From Fictibacillus nanhaiensis (lineage in GTDB: Bacteria > Bacillota > Bacilli > Bacillales > Fictibacillaceae), in the NCBI GenBank assembly GCA_016401345.1, contig JAEACG010000002.1, positions 124,001-188,000 of the forward strand: a stretch of DNA of 64,000 bases, given 5' to 3'. Below the pieces are notes generated by a model. That model searched no databases. It saw only the letters and a list, made by a program, of their open reading frames with translations, and was not told the origin of the DNA. The translations under genes and the position numbers were made by a program. This document shows positions 34,197 through 43,691 of this stretch, in pieces. Position 1 is the first letter of the stretch. Each line of letters opens with the position of its first letter.

Positions 34197-34911
34197 TCTG
34201 CCGTCTAAAGACGTTTGGAAACATTGGAAAGTTCCTATGGTCGAGATTTTTGAAACGGTAGAAGGTGAAGGATTACAAGCTGGGTATCCTACGGTTTTTG
34301 TACGTGTTTTTCATTGTAATCTCCGTTGTACATGGTGTGATACGACATACAGTTATGCACCAGCTAAGCCTGAGTTTGAAGCAACGATTGAAGAAATCGT
34401 GAATACGATTAAGACGTTTCGTTCACAACGAATCTGCTTTACAGGTGGAGAGCCTTTAATCCACCGAGAAAAATCTGCTGCCTTGCTTCTAGCTATGGCT
34501 GACTTGGATCATATTGTGGATATCCACATTGAAACGAACGGAGCTATCGATCTACAGCCATTTGAGCAATTGCGCAACTCTCACCATGATTTACAAAAAA
34601 AGATGAGATTCGTGATGGATTATAAGCTCCCAGCATCTGGTGAGATGGAACGGATGCACATGGAGAATTTCAAAGAGCTTCAGCACCAAGATGAGATCAA
34701 ATTTGTTGTGGGATCAGAGAATGATTTTGAGATAACGAAACAAGTAGTCTCTGAACATTACAGAAATGGTCAGATCTGTGTAAGTCCGGTATGGGAAAGT
34801 ATGCCACCGAGACGACTTGTTGAACTTTTGTTGGAGAATCCACTACCAAATGCAAAGCTCAGTCTTCAGCTTCATAAAGTGATCTGGCATCCAGAAGAAA
34901 GAGGGGTCTAA
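34186..34911 (+). CDS. queE: 7-carboxy-7-deazaguanine synthase QueE
   Basis: A 241-residue radical SAM enzyme. The cluster motif CNLRCTWCDT (C-x3-C-x2-C) is near residue 45-52; TGGEPLIH is the typical later motif. It contracts 6-carboxytetrahydropterin to 7-carboxy-7-deazaguanine. The start overlaps the end of queD by 11 bases, which suggests coupled translation; two ATG codons stand in tandem. The gene ends two bases before queC. Length equals the Bacillus enzyme (about 243). Confidence 0.94.
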   Translation: MMFNLPSKDVWKHWKVPMVEIFETVEGEGLQAGYPTVFVRVFHCNLRCTWCDTTYSYAPAKPEFEATIEEIVNTIKTFRSQRICFTGGEPLIHREKSAALLLAMADLDHIVDIHIETNGAIDLQPFEQLRNSHHDLQKKMRFVMDYKLPASGEMERMHMENFKELQHQDEIKFVVGSENDFEITKQVVSEHYRNGQICVSPVWESMPPRRLVELLLENPLPNAKLSLQLHKVIWHPEERGV

Positions 34912-34913
34912 CC

Positions 34914-35585
34914 ATGAACAAAAAAGCGGTTATTGTTTTAAGCGGAGGACTTGATAGCACAACTTGTATGGGGATCGCAAAGGCGGAAGGATATGACTTA
35001 TATCCGATCACTTTTCACTATGGACAACGACATAATCGAGAAGTTGAACAAGCGATTGAAGTCGGTAAATTTTATGATGTAGCAGATCATCGAATTGTAG
35101 ATCTCACCTTCTTAAAAGATATTGGCGGAAGTGCCCTTACTGATGAAAAGGTAGATGTTCCGACTGAGGCAGAAGAAGGAATTCCTGTAACGTATGTGCC
35201 TGCTAGAAATATGATTTTCTTATCACTCGCAAGCGCTTATGCTGAAGTTATCGGAGCTACTGCCGTTTATACCGGCGTTTCAGCGGTTGATTTTAGCGGC
35301 TATCCAGATTGTCGTCCTGAATTCATTCAGAGCATGGAAGAAACGATTAATCTTGCAACAAAAGCGGGTGTGACAGGGAAAAATATTTCAGTAGAAACAC
35401 CATTGATCTCTTTATCTAAAAAGGAAACGATTGAAAAAGGTCTTTCTCTTGAAGTGCCATATGATCTAACAACTTCTTGCTACAATGGGAAAGAGGCAGC
35501 TTGCGGTCAATGTGACAGCTGTGTTTTACGTTTAAAAGGTTTTAAAGAAGCAGGAGCAGTCGATCCGATCACTTACGAAATCTAG
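34914..35585 (+). CDS. queC: 7-cyano-7-deazaguanine synthase QueC
   Basis: A 223-residue ATP-dependent enzyme. VLSGGLDSTT near the start is the PP-loop. The C-terminal zinc site is CYNGKEAACGQCDSCVLR with four Cys. It converts carboxydeazaguanine to preQ0 with ammonia. It is the last gene of queD-queE-queC, with two bases after queE and AAGAGGGGT as ribosome binding site. It ends in a terminator whose 3' arm holds the ytoP ribosome binding site. Confidence 0.96.
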   Translation: MNKKAVIVLSGGLDSTTCMGIAKAEGYDLYPITFHYGQRHNREVEQAIEVGKFYDVADHRIVDLTFLKDIGGSALTDEKVDVPTEAEEGIPVTYVPARNMIFLSLASAYAEVIGATAVYTGVSAVDFSGYPDCRPEFIQSMEETINLATKAGVTGKNISVETPLISLSKKETIEKGLSLEVPYDLTTSCYNGKEAACGQCDSCVLRLKGFKEAGAVDPITYEI

Positions 35586-35604
35586 AACGTTCATAAGTAT
35601 AGAA

Positions 35605-35667
35605 AACCCCTTCTTATTAGGTGTACAATAAAAATGTACATGTGACTAATTAGAAGGGGTTGTTTTT
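35605..35667 (+). terminator. Terminator of queC, overlapping the ytoP ribosome binding site
   Basis: AACCCCTTCT (35605-35614) pairs with AGAAGGGGTT (35652-35661), followed by a T run. The loop holds a direct repeat of TGTACA around ATAAAAA. The AGAAGGGG in the 3' arm is also the only ribosome binding site for ytoP (ATG at 35670). Confidence 0.78.
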
Positions 35668-35669
35668 AT

Positions 35670-36740
35670 ATGAATAATGAAACACTCGACTTGTTTAAAA
35701 CATTGACTGAATTGCCAGGAGCGCCAGGCTTTGAAAGAGATGTTCGTAAGTTTGTCCGAAAAGAGATCGAACCTGTATCAGATGAAATTATTCAAGATGG
35801 TCTTGGCAGCATCTTTGGTGTTAAAAAAGGGAATGGTCCAAAGATTATGGTAGCAGGGCACATGGATGAAGTCGGTTTCATGGTTACGAAGGTTACGAAG
35901 AACGGCATGCTTAAATTTCAAGAGTTAGGTGGCTGGTGGAGCCAAGTTCTGTTAGCTCAACGTGTAAATATTTATACGGATAAAGGTGATGTTATAACAG
36001 GTATTATCGGCTCGACTCCACCTCATCTTCTTTCCGACGATCAGCGTAACAGACCGATGGGTATTAAGAATATGTACATAGATATTGGTGCAGATAATGA
36101 TGAAGAAGTTCATAACCTAGGCGTAAGACCCGGACAGCAAATCGTTCCGATCTGTCCGTTTACACCGATGGCCAATCCGAAGAAGATTATGGCTAAAGCA
36201 TGGGATAATCGTTATGGTGTGGGATTAGCGATTGAACTATTAAAAGAATTAAAGGATGAAACGTTGCCTAACGAATTGTATAGTGGTGCTACGGTTCAGG
36301 AAGAAGTAGGGCTTAGAGGATCCAAAACAGCAGCTAACTTGATTCAACCTGATCTATTTTTCGCTTTAGATGCAAGTCCAGCGAATGACATGATGGGGGA
36401 TAAAAGTGAGTTCGGTCAGCTTGGAAAAGGTGCGTTGTTAAGGATTTTAGACAGAACGATGGTCACTCACCGTGGAATGAAGGAATATATTCTAGATACA
36501 GCTGAAACGCATAAGATTCCCTACCAGTATTTTATTTCACAAGGTGGAACGGATGCCGGCAGTGTACATATCTCCGGTAACGGTGTACCTTCTGCAGTGA
36601 TCGGAATCTGTTCACGTTATATTCATACGCATGCCTCTATGATACATGTAGATGATTATGCTGCTGCAAAAGAATTGTTAATAAAACTTGTGAAAACAGC
36701 AGATGAATCCACATTAAGAACGATCTTAGAAAACAGCTGA
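35670..36740 (+). CDS. ytoP: M42 family metallopeptidase YtoP
   Basis: A 356-residue M42 aminopeptidase of YtoP length. [48 protein letters not shown] and RYIHTHASM supply the two-zinc site and catalytic Glu. Such enzymes form large tetrahedral or dodecameric cytosolic peptidases acting on N-termini. The ribosome binding site AGAAGGGG is inside the queC terminator stem, so this gene probably has its own promoter (TACAAT within the loop is a weak candidate -10). The DUF84 gene follows after 13 bases. Confidence 0.9.
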   Translation: MNNETLDLFKTLTELPGAPGFERDVRKFVRKEIEPVSDEIIQDGLGSIFGVKKGNGPKIMVAGHMDEVGFMVTKVTKNGMLKFQELGGWWSQVLLAQRVNIYTDKGDVITGIIGSTPPHLLSDDQRNRPMGIKNMYIDIGADNDEEVHNLGVRPGQQIVPICPFTPMANPKKIMAKAWDNRYGVGLAIELLKELKDETLPNELYSGATVQEEVGLRGSKTAANLIQPDLFFALDASPANDMMGDKSEFGQLGKGALLRILDRTMVTHRGMKEYILDTAETHKIPYQYFISQGGTDAGSVHISGNGVPSAVIGICSRYIHTHASMIHVDDYAAAKELLIKLVKTADESTLRTILENS

Positions 36741-36753
36741 GGATGAGCATGTG

Positions 36754-37266
36754 ATGAAAATTGGAATTGGATCATCTAATCCTGCAAAGATCAAAGCAGC
36801 TCAGCCTTTTATTACGCATTTTGAGGATGCTGAACTCGTATCTTACGCATCTGATTCACTGGTTGCGGCTCAGCCTTTTTCTGATGAGGAAACCAAGATC
36901 GGTGCTATCAATCGTGCGAGAGATTGTGTGAAGCAAGGAGCGGACATCGGCATTGGTTTTGAAGGCGGTGTTATGGAGATGGAAGATGGCATGTATTTAT
37001 GTAACTGGGGAGCGGTGGCTGACCAACATGGGAACGTCTATTCAGCTGCGGGAGCTCGCATTCTACTTCCATCGGTAATCGTAACAGGTCTGAAGCAGGG
37101 CAAGGAACTTGGAACATTGATGGGGGACTTAACAAAAGACCCAGAGATCAGAAAAAAGGATGGAGCGATAGGCGTCTTTACCAGCGGCATGCTGTCTAGG
37201 AGTGAGATGTTTTTGCATATTTCCACAATCCTTTTAGGGCATTATATATACAGTTTAAACAAATAA
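36754..37266 (+). CDS. DUF84 / YjjX-like inosine-xanthosine triphosphatase
   Basis: A 170-residue protein of the DUF84 family. KIGIGSSNPAKIKAAQPFI, ETKIGAINRARDC, IGFEGGVMEMEDGMYLCNWGAV and MGDLTKDPEIRKKDGAIGVF are the family blocks. Homologues such as E. coli YjjX hydrolyse non-canonical ITP and XTP. Activity here is inferred. The start is taken as ATG at 36754 (GTG directly before it is also possible); the ribosome binding site GAGGATGAG is moderate. It is probably co-transcribed with ytoP. Confidence 0.82.
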   Translation: MKIGIGSSNPAKIKAAQPFITHFEDAELVSYASDSLVAAQPFSDEETKIGAINRARDCVKQGADIGIGFEGGVMEMEDGMYLCNWGAVADQHGNVYSAAGARILLPSVIVTGLKQGKELGTLMGDLTKDPEIRKKDGAIGVFTSGMLSRSEMFLHISTILLGHYIYSLNK

Positions 37267-37311
37267 AAGTTTATAAACGCGATGCTATTGCAGAGTATAT
37301 TTTTCAATCGA

Positions 37312-37357
37312 AGGTTGTTAGTAAGGTTTGTATACCTTACCTAACAGCCTTTTTGTA
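37312..37357 (+). terminator. Terminator of ytoP-DUF84
   Basis: AGGTTGTTAGTAAGGT pairs with ACCTTACCTAACAGCCT with one bulged or mismatched position at each end, followed by TTTTT. Confidence 0.82.
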
Positions 37358-37412
37358 TGAATAAAGATAATCAGGGGAAATTAGAAACAAAAACGTTAGG
37401 CGGATTTTAACT

Positions 37413-38438
37413 TTGAACTCATATTCGAAAAGAGTACTGTTCTTGTTTGTTGTCCTCATCGCTTTTTGTGTTGGCTGGGTCGTATATGAAGTCTCACCTC
37501 CTGAAGGAACAGCAGAGAAGGCTTTTGTTATAAAAGAAAACAGTGATTTTGAAACGATATCCGATCATTTAAGAGAAAACGAATTTATTAAAAGCCCATT
37601 ATTATTTACCGTTTATGCAACAGTTACAGGAAAGAAAAGTAATGTTGTAGCAGGAGAACATACGATTAAACAAGGAAAAGGGTACAAAGAGATTCTGCAA
37701 GATCTATCTACTTTGGAAAATGAAACAGAAGCCATCGAAGTGATCATTCCAGAAGGTTTGACAGTTATAGAGATAGCAGATCGATTAAGCAAAGCGGGAA
37801 TTGTGGATAGAAATCAATTTATTGAAGTAGCAAAATCGTGGGATACATTAACTGGTAATCAACAAGAACAATTAGGAATAAACAAGAAAGTAAAAGAATC
37901 GGATACAAAATTTGCTGTGGAAGGACTTCTTTTTCCTGACACTTATTATCTTGAGAAGAAAATGAGAGCAGATAAAGTTATTCATCAAATGACTGAAAGA
38001 CTAATCGAAGAAACAACAGAAATTACAATTAAAAGTGATCAAACACCATATGAAATGATAACATTAGCTTCAATTATTGAGCAAGAAGCTCTTTTGAATG
38101 AAGAGAAACGTAGGATCGCTGGTGTTTTTGTGAATAGGTTAGAAGAAGAGAAGAAACTGCAATCCTGCTCTACTGTTCAATACTTGCTAGAAAAACCAAA
38201 AGCAACATTAAGAAGAAAAGACATTAAGATTAAAAGTCCGTACAATACGTATATCAATAAGGGTCTGCCGCCAGGGCCGATTTCTAGTCCAGACCTATCT
38301 TCTTTAAAAGCCGCAGCAGATCCCGAAAAGCATAACTATTTTTACTTTGTTGCAAAACAGGATGGTACATGGAGTCATTACTTTTCAAAAACGTATAAAG
38401 AACATAGAAAATATACTCAATTGAGTGGAAATTATTAA
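37413..38438 (+). CDS. MltG-family endolytic transglycosylase, divergent
   Basis: A 341-residue membrane protein. A single N-terminal helix (about 8-27) is followed by a LysM-like region (KAFVIKENSDFETISDHL) and the YceG/MltG domain with IPEGLTVIEIADRL. The catalytic Glu is E223 in ASIIEQEA, and SPYNTYINKGLPPGPISSPDLSSL is conserved. MltG cuts nascent glycan strands at the membrane. The usual LQSDPTV block reads LQSCSTV here. B. subtilis mltG (yrrL) lies elsewhere, so this may be a second copy. The start is TTG with TTAGGCGG upstream. Confidence 0.82.
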   Translation: MNSYSKRVLFLFVVLIAFCVGWVVYEVSPPEGTAEKAFVIKENSDFETISDHLRENEFIKSPLLFTVYATVTGKKSNVVAGEHTIKQGKGYKEILQDLSTLENETEAIEVIIPEGLTVIEIADRLSKAGIVDRNQFIEVAKSWDTLTGNQQEQLGINKKVKESDTKFAVEGLLFPDTYYLEKKMRADKVIHQMTERLIEETTEITIKSDQTPYEMITLASIIEQEALLNEEKRRIAGVFVNRLEEEKKLQSCSTVQYLLEKPKATLRRKDIKIKSPYNTYINKGLPPGPISSPDLSSLKAAADPEKHNYFYFVAKQDGTWSHYFSKTYKEHRKYTQLSGNY

Positions 38439-38465
38439 ACCCGGCGAGTGATCACCGGGTTTTTA
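38437..38465. terminator. Bidirectional terminator between the mltG-like gene and the MCP gene
   Basis: AAACCCGG pairs with CCGGGTTT, loop CGAGTGATCA, followed by TTT; convergent genes. Confidence 0.8.
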
Positions 38466-38468
38466 TAC

Positions 38469-40652
38469 TTAATCTTCTTTTTTAGTTTTACGATCTAAAG
38501 AATGAACAGACTCCGTATCATCCTCTATTTCCTCTACATCAACATGGTGATCAGGTGTTACTTCTGTCTCTGCTTCAATTTCTTCTCTGTACTCATCGTC
38601 TGGAGCTTCAAGCTCTTCTGCATCACTATCATCAACTGTTGCTGCTGCTTCATGGTAAGTATCGATAAAACCTATCTCTTCATCAGTGATTAGATTTTCT
38701 CTTTCACCTAAAGAAAATTGGTCTACTTCTTCTTGCAAAGTGAGCGCAATTTCTTGCAGTTCTGTCGCAGCAATGTTTACTTGGTGAATGGCTTCTTTTT
38801 GGTGAATACTTGAGGCACTAACTTGTTCACTTGTAGCAACGGATTCCTCAGATATCGCACTCACTTCAAAGAGCTTTTCAGATAAGTTTTCATTAGCGGA
38901 TTCAACACGACCGATCGCACTTTTTACTTGAGAGATTCTTCCGTTGATTTGAGAAACATTTTGAATGATGCTTGAAAACGCTTTTTCTGTCTGTTGAACA
39001 GATTCAACTTGATCAACACGATATTGCTCAAAGCGCACTGTTTCTTTTGATAACAATTCCATTTGATATGTCATGGATTTTACTAGCTGCTGAATTCTTA
39101 GTGCTTCATTCTTAGAACGCTCAGCAAGTTTTCGAACTTCACTGGCAACAACGGAAAAGCCCCTACCTGCTTCACCAGCTCTTGCGGATTCAATGGCTGC
39201 ATTAAGTGCAAGAAGGTCAGTACTTCCTGCTATCTCTTGGATCGTTTCAACGATTGAATGAATCTGTTTGGATTGTTTGCTCGCGTCTTGAATTTCTGAA
39301 ATAAGACTTTGAGCAAGTTCTAAAAAGTTCTCAGAATGTGTATTTAGTTGATGGACGATATTGGATCCTGCTTTTCCTTCGTTTTCAGCTTGCATGGCAT
39401 CAGAAGCAATCTCGTCACTGATCGAAGCCGTTTCTTTAATATATCCAGTCACATCAGAAAGCAAAAGTGTACATTCTTGCAGATGATCAGCCTGACTTTG
39501 AGCTCCTGTAGCTACTTGAGAGATCGCTTCTGTCACTTCATCACTTTGTGCGGTGGTTTCTTCTGATACGGCTGCTAAGTTTTGAGATGAACTCGTTAGT
39601 TTCTCAGCGGCATCTTTTACTTCGTTCATTGATTTTTGCATTTTTTCAGCCATACGATTAAAGGTTTGAGCTAGTTCTCCCATTTCATCCTTAGATTTCG
39701 TCTCTACACGGTAAGAAAGATCACCATCACCAATAATGGCAGCTCCTTCTTTAAGTACCGAAATTGAGGATTGGATCGACCGTAGAAGCCAAACACCGAT
39801 CACACTTAATATCGATAAGATTACGACACTCAAACCAATTAAACTGATCGTCAGCCAAAACTTAACTGATTTTTGGTTTTTCGTTAATTCAACATTTTCC
39901 TTCTGCAAGTTACTTTCTGCATCTTTCGTTGATTGATCTACAACATTAGCGATCTTTTCAAAAGTCGAAATATCATCCCCGATCTTTTTTGTGATCGAAT
40001 GGATCGTATCTGCAGAGGTTGTATATTTTAATAAATTTGATTTAAAAGTAGACAACTGATCAGCAGGCAGGTTTTTCTCATCTAACATTCGATCAAACGT
40101 TTGAGCACTTTCTTTAAAGCTTTCAACCGTCGTGCTGTCATACTTAATATGAACATCTTTTTCATACGTTTGCATCTGCAGCAGTGTGATCAATAAAGCT
40201 TGGTCGTTCATGGCTTTTACTGATTCATAAAAGTTGTTAGATGTTTCTGTCATCATCTGCTTTAATGAGTTAAGTTGTGTAGTAAGGCTTGTGGCAGAAT
40301 TAAACGATGTTTGATAAGCAGACAGGTCTTTTTCTATTCCTTTAATTGAAGAACTGTTCGTTTCTTTAGCTATTTTAGTTGTTGCTTTTTGCAAGTCACT
40401 CAATGAAGTTAAAACTTTTTCTTTAGCTTCTGTGCTAGGATCTCTTAAATACTCTTGTTCAAGTTTACGCACTTCATTAAATGTACTTTGAATATCATTA
40501 CTAGAACGTAATGTTAGTTGTACTTGATCTCTTTCCTCTTCCATTTGGGTGTTCTGCCATAAAAATAATCCAATAAATGCAAGTAATAGTACCATTCCGG
40601 CTAAACTGATGAAAAGCATCAGTCGCACTCTTCTTCGTATCGACATGTTCAT
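38469..40652 (-). CDS. Methyl-accepting chemotaxis protein with acidic C-terminal tail
   Basis: A 727-residue chemoreceptor. The first membrane helix (about 11-33) is followed by an extracellular helical domain of about 250 residues, a second helix (about 282-305) with a HAMP domain, and a long signalling coiled coil. Its tip reads [30 protein letters not shown]. The last 60 residues or so are strongly acidic and end with KTKKED. The ligand is unknown. The ATG at 40652 has GGGGGG seven bases upstream; a longer start at 40706 has none. A near-consensus sigma-D promoter lies directly upstream, as expected for motility genes. Confidence 0.92.
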   Translation of the reverse strand: MNMSIRRRVRLMLFISLAGMVLLLAFIGLFLWQNTQMEEERDQVQLTLRSSNDIQSTFNEVRKLEQEYLRDPSTEAKEKVLTSLSDLQKATTKIAKETNSSSIKGIEKDLSAYQTSFNSATSLTTQLNSLKQMMTETSNNFYESVKAMNDQALLITLLQMQTYEKDVHIKYDSTTVESFKESAQTFDRMLDEKNLPADQLSTFKSNLLKYTTSADTIHSITKKIGDDISTFEKIANVVDQSTKDAESNLQKENVELTKNQKSVKFWLTISLIGLSVVILSILSVIGVWLLRSIQSSISVLKEGAAIIGDGDLSYRVETKSKDEMGELAQTFNRMAEKMQKSMNEVKDAAEKLTSSSQNLAAVSEETTAQSDEVTEAISQVATGAQSQADHLQECTLLLSDVTGYIKETASISDEIASDAMQAENEGKAGSNIVHQLNTHSENFLELAQSLISEIQDASKQSKQIHSIVETIQEIAGSTDLLALNAAIESARAGEAGRGFSVVASEVRKLAERSKNEALRIQQLVKSMTYQMELLSKETVRFEQYRVDQVESVQQTEKAFSSIIQNVSQINGRISQVKSAIGRVESANENLSEKLFEVSAISEESVATSEQVSASSIHQKEAIHQVNIAATELQEIALTLQEEVDQFSLGERENLITDEEIGFIDTYHEAAATVDDSDAEELEAPDDEYREEIEAETEVTPDHHVDVEEIEDDTESVHSLDRKTKKED

Positions 40653-40672
40653 ATGAATTCCCCCCTGCCATT

Positions 40673-40698
40673 TTATCGGTCTTTTTTGAATTATTTTA
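40673..40698 (-). promoter_or_regulatory. Sigma-D promoter of the MCP gene
   Basis: On the minus strand TAAA (40695-40698), a 14-base spacer, and ACCGATAA (40673-40680) match the motility promoter TAAA, 15 bases, GCCGATAA with one mismatch. The leader would be only about 15-20 bases long. Confidence 0.72.
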
Positions 40699-40750
40699 AG
40701 TTTCAAAGTAAAAAGAATTGTATGTAAAACTAATTAGCTTTACACCTGTC

Positions 40751-40778
40751 TTTACATGGGTTTAAAACAAGTTATAAT
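40751..40778 (+). promoter_or_regulatory. Sigma-A promoter of the PTS-EIIC-like gene
   Basis: TTTACA (40751-40756), 16 bases, TATAAT (40773-40778), 46 bases before the start codon. Confidence 0.7.
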
Positions 40779-40823
40779 GTTTGGGGGACATGTTTAACAG
40801 AACAACAAAAGGAGTCATTTCAT

Positions 40824-41831
40824 ATGAGGGATTTTTTAAATAAAAAAGGGGTAACTCTATCCCCAAAAACGTATTTTATTACGGGGTTTCAATATTTTGC
40901 ACTAGGATTGATGGCATCGCTTATCGTAGGACTGATTCTAAAGACGATTGGTGAGCAACTCTCGTTTCCATTTTTCACAGAGATGGGACAGTTAGCGATG
41001 ACTTTGATGGGTCCAGTGATCGGTACGGCAGTGGCGTACGGATTAAAAGCACCTCCACTCGTTATCTTTTCAGCAGGTATAGCGGGGGCAGCAGGAGCGG
41101 ATCTAGGGAGTGTTGCGGGTTGTTATGTAGCAGCGTTGATTGCTGTAGAAACAGGAAAGCTAGTATCTGAAGAAACGAAGTTTGATATTTTAATCACACC
41201 TGCAGTTACGATCTTTACAGGTTTTACGATTGCAACATTTATCGGACCAGGAATTGATCAATTCATGAAGGCATTTGGTCAGCTTGTTATGTGGTCAACC
41301 GATCAGAGACCGTTGATCATGGGGATATTAGTAGCTCTATTGCTTGGTTTTGCACTAACAGGTCCGATTTCTTCTGCCGCAATTGCGATGATGCTTGGCC
41401 TAGAGGGTCTAGCCGCTGGTGCAGCAACAATTGGATGTGCAGCTCAAATGATAGGGTTTGCCACAAGTTCATACCGGGAAAATGGATTTGGAGGCTGGCT
41501 TACCCAAGGAATCGGAACATCAAAACTACAGTTTCCGAATGTGGTGAGAAATCCGTATATCTTAATTCCGCCAACAGTTGCAGGTATCCTATTAGCACCC
41601 ATCGGAACACTTTATTTTCAAATGGAGAATATTCCAGCCGGAGCAGGGATGGGTACAAGTGGCCTCGTAGGGCAAATTATGACGCTCAGGACGATGGGCT
41701 TTACCTTTGAAACGTTTCTTGCTATATTTATTTTGCATTTTATAGGACCTATTATCATTAGTTTGATACTTTCAGAATGGTTAAGAAAAAAAGGATATAT
41801 TAAATTTGGCGATATGAAGCTGAATCAATAA
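40824..41831 (+). CDS. PTS_EIIC_2-type membrane protein
   Basis: A 335-residue polytopic membrane protein with about ten hydrophobic segments. GLMGP-like blocks MTLMGPVIGTAVAYGLKAPP, LLGFALTGPISSAAIAMML, IGCAAQMIGFATSSYREN and GTSGLVGQIMTL match the PTS_EIIC_2 family. These proteins resemble sugar-specific EIIC but occur without EIIA and EIIB, as here, so they may not be phosphotransfer transporters. The substrate is unknown. AAAGGAGTC precedes the ATG. It is followed by ytpP after 13 bases and has its own sigma-A promoter. Confidence 0.82.
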   Translation: MRDFLNKKGVTLSPKTYFITGFQYFALGLMASLIVGLILKTIGEQLSFPFFTEMGQLAMTLMGPVIGTAVAYGLKAPPLVIFSAGIAGAAGADLGSVAGCYVAALIAVETGKLVSEETKFDILITPAVTIFTGFTIATFIGPGIDQFMKAFGQLVMWSTDQRPLIMGILVALLLGFALTGPISSAAIAMMLGLEGLAAGAATIGCAAQMIGFATSSYRENGFGGWLTQGIGTSKLQFPNVVRNPYILIPPTVAGILLAPIGTLYFQMENIPAGAGMGTSGLVGQIMTLRTMGFTFETFLAIFILHFIGPIIISLILSEWLRKKGYIKFGDMKLNQ

Positions 41832-41844
41832 GGAGACGATCTAA

Positions 41845-42171
41845 ATGGAAAATATCAAATCGATCGAACAATTTAAAGAAACAATCAAAAAGGACGTTAC
41901 AATAGCTGTCTTTTCTGCTGATTGGTGTCCGGATTGTGTGGTAATTAAGCCGATCCTACCAGAAATTGAAGAAGAATATTCAAACTATCAATTTGTCTAT
42001 GTGGATCGTGATGAACTGATCGAACTTTGTCAAGAGCATGATATTTTTGGTATACCGAGCTTTTTAGCATTTAAGGACGGCGAAGAGATCGGACGTTATG
42101 TGAATAAAGAGAGAAAAACAAAAGAGCAGATTGTTGCCTTTTTAGAAGAGCTTAACATTCCTTCAAAATAG
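41845..42171 (+). CDS. ytpP: Thioredoxin-like protein YtpP
   Basis: A 108-residue thioredoxin-fold protein with the active site WCPDC in FSADWCPDCVVIKPI (about 29-33). The cis-proline loop is FGIPSFLAF. YtpP is a widespread Bacillus thiol reductase; recent work on related proteins links it to low-molecular-weight thiol chemistry, but the target is not settled. AAGGAGACGATCTAA precedes the ATG. It is probably co-transcribed with the PTS-EIIC-like gene. Confidence 0.87.
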   Translation: MENIKSIEQFKETIKKDVTIAVFSADWCPDCVVIKPILPEIEEEYSNYQFVYVDRDELIELCQEHDIFGIPSFLAFKDGEEIGRYVNKERKTKEQIVAFLEELNIPSK

Positions 42172-42234
42172 GTCAAAAGAGTATGTTATAATAACGAAAA
42201 ATGATATTTTTTTAGGTGAAGGGAAGTTTTTTTA

Positions 42235-42660
42235 ATGGCTAAAGTTGAAGTAAATCACAGTAAATATGAAGGAATTCGTTTTGACATCCAAGATGAGAAC
42301 GTAATCCTCGTTGATATATTAGAAACAATTCCATATGAGTATGTAGGAAAAGATACAATGGTAACCATTCCTACGACTGAATTTACATCTGTATGTCCTT
42401 GGTCAGGTCTTCCGGACTTTGCTGATATCATCATCAGCTACATTCCAAATGAAGATCTAGTAGAAATGAAGTCATTGAAGTATTATCTAACTTCATATCG
42501 TAATGTTGGAATCTATCAAGAGCATGCTACAAATCGTATTTTGGAAGATCTAGTGAAGCTGCTTAAACCAAAGTATATAAAAGTAGTAGGAAACTGGAAC
42601 GCACGTGGCGGACTAGGAACAGAAGTAGTAGTAGAATATAAAGAAGAGAACAGCAAGTAA
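42235..42660 (+). CDS. queF: preQ0 reductase QueF, divergent form
   Basis: A 141-residue protein of the unimodular QueF type. Cys54 in FTSVCPWSGLPD is the thioimide-forming cysteine and Asp61 the proton donor. EMKSLKYY (78-85 region) fits the QueF NADPH motif. The substrate-binding His-Glu pair of B. subtilis QueF (96-97) is Gln95-Glu96 here (IYQEHATNR), and the C-terminus is about 24 residues shorter. It would reduce preQ0 to preQ1 in the queuosine pathway. It is not in the queDEC operon; a TATAAT lies about 45 bases upstream. Confidence 0.87.
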   Translation: MAKVEVNHSKYEGIRFDIQDENVILVDILETIPYEYVGKDTMVTIPTTEFTSVCPWSGLPDFADIIISYIPNEDLVEMKSLKYYLTSYRNVGIYQEHATNRILEDLVKLLKPKYIKVVGNWNARGGLGTEVVVEYKEENSK

Positions 42661-42666
42661 ACGAAC

Positions 42667-42690
42667 AAAAACCTCCATTAGGAGGTTTTT
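42667..42690 (+). terminator. Terminator of queF
   Basis: AAAAACCTCC / GGAGGTTTTT with a four-base loop. Confidence 0.85.
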
Positions 42691-42732
42691 CACGTTACGA
42701 GTAACCGTAGTTTAGGAAAGGAGGATTCATAT

Positions 42733-43548
42733 ATGAGCAGTTCCATTAAACTAAAGAAAACGTTACAAGAGAGACTAATGAGTCCAACCAGAGAATTTTC
42801 ATATGATAGAGAAGATGAAACACTGCGAATTACGAATAAGTTAACGGGTAAAGGTGTATCTTTATCTCTCGGAGGTCTCAGTGCGCGCTGGTCGAAAGAA
42901 AAAGATGAGCTTATCGATAAACTCGTTTACTACGTAGAAGAAGGATTGAACGCCGCGTCCCATGAAGATGAGAGTTCGAATAGCCTATCACGCATCTTCC
43001 CAGTCATTCGTTCTGCTTCCTTTCCTACAGAAACACCAGAAGGAGAAGAACTGTTCTATCAAGAGCATACAGCAGAGACGAGGATTTATTATGCTTTAGA
43101 CCTAGGCAAAACCTACAAACTTCTAACGAATAATAAGATGAAGGCGTTGGAGGTAGAAAAGTCTCAAATACTTGATGCAGCAAAGTTCAATGTAAAACGA
43201 TTATCAACAGATTATAAAGAAGACCAAGTTGCGGGAAATACGTTCTTCTTTTTAAACCATAACGATGGTTACGATGCGAGCAGAATCCTGAATGTTCAGT
43301 TCTTAGAAGAAATGAAGAAAAACATTACCGGAGAAATGGCAGTTGCCATACCACATCAAGATGTATTGATCGTTGCAGATATCAAAAATAAGCAAGGATA
43401 CGATGTCTTGGCTCAGATGGCGATGCAATTTTTTATGAACGGACGAGTACCAATCACGGCTTTACCGTTTATGTATGAAAACAAAGAGCTAGAACCTGTC
43501 TTTATTTTAGCCAAGAATAGACCAGTAGAAGAAGAAACAACAGATTGA
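42733..43548 (+). CDS. ytpQ: DUF1444 protein YtpQ
   Basis: A 271-residue soluble protein of the DUF1444 family, matching YtpQ in length. TPTREFSYDREDETLRI-like N-terminus (here SPTREFSYDREDETLRITN), then FPVIRSASFPTETPEGEEL and FFFLNHNDGYDASRIL are family blocks, and VPITALPFMYENKELEPVFILAKN ends the core. The function is not known. AAAGGAGG precedes the ATG. In B. subtilis the order is ytpP-ytpQ-ytpR-sftA; here queF is inserted before ytpQ and ytpR is missing after it. Confidence 0.87.
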   Translation: MSSSIKLKKTLQERLMSPTREFSYDREDETLRITNKLTGKGVSLSLGGLSARWSKEKDELIDKLVYYVEEGLNAASHEDESSNSLSRIFPVIRSASFPTETPEGEELFYQEHTAETRIYYALDLGKTYKLLTNNKMKALEVEKSQILDAAKFNVKRLSTDYKEDQVAGNTFFFLNHNDGYDASRILNVQFLEEMKKNITGEMAVAIPHQDVLIVADIKNKQGYDVLAQMAMQFFMNGRVPITALPFMYENKELEPVFILAKNRPVEEETTD

Positions 43549-43557
43549 TTAATAATA

Positions 43558-43588
43558 AAAGCCGCTAGATCATCTAGTGGTTTTTATT
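43558..43588 (+). terminator. Terminator of ytpQ
   Basis: AAAGCCGCTAGAT pairs with ATCTAGTGGTTTTT (one wobble). Confidence 0.82.
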
Positions 43589-43691
43589 TCTTATCTTTTT
43601 AGACGCATGTGCTATTGATGAATATTTAGACTATTGTTTCTCTTCTATTTTCGCTACAATAAAGAAACAACCAACAGAAATAGGTGAGAAG

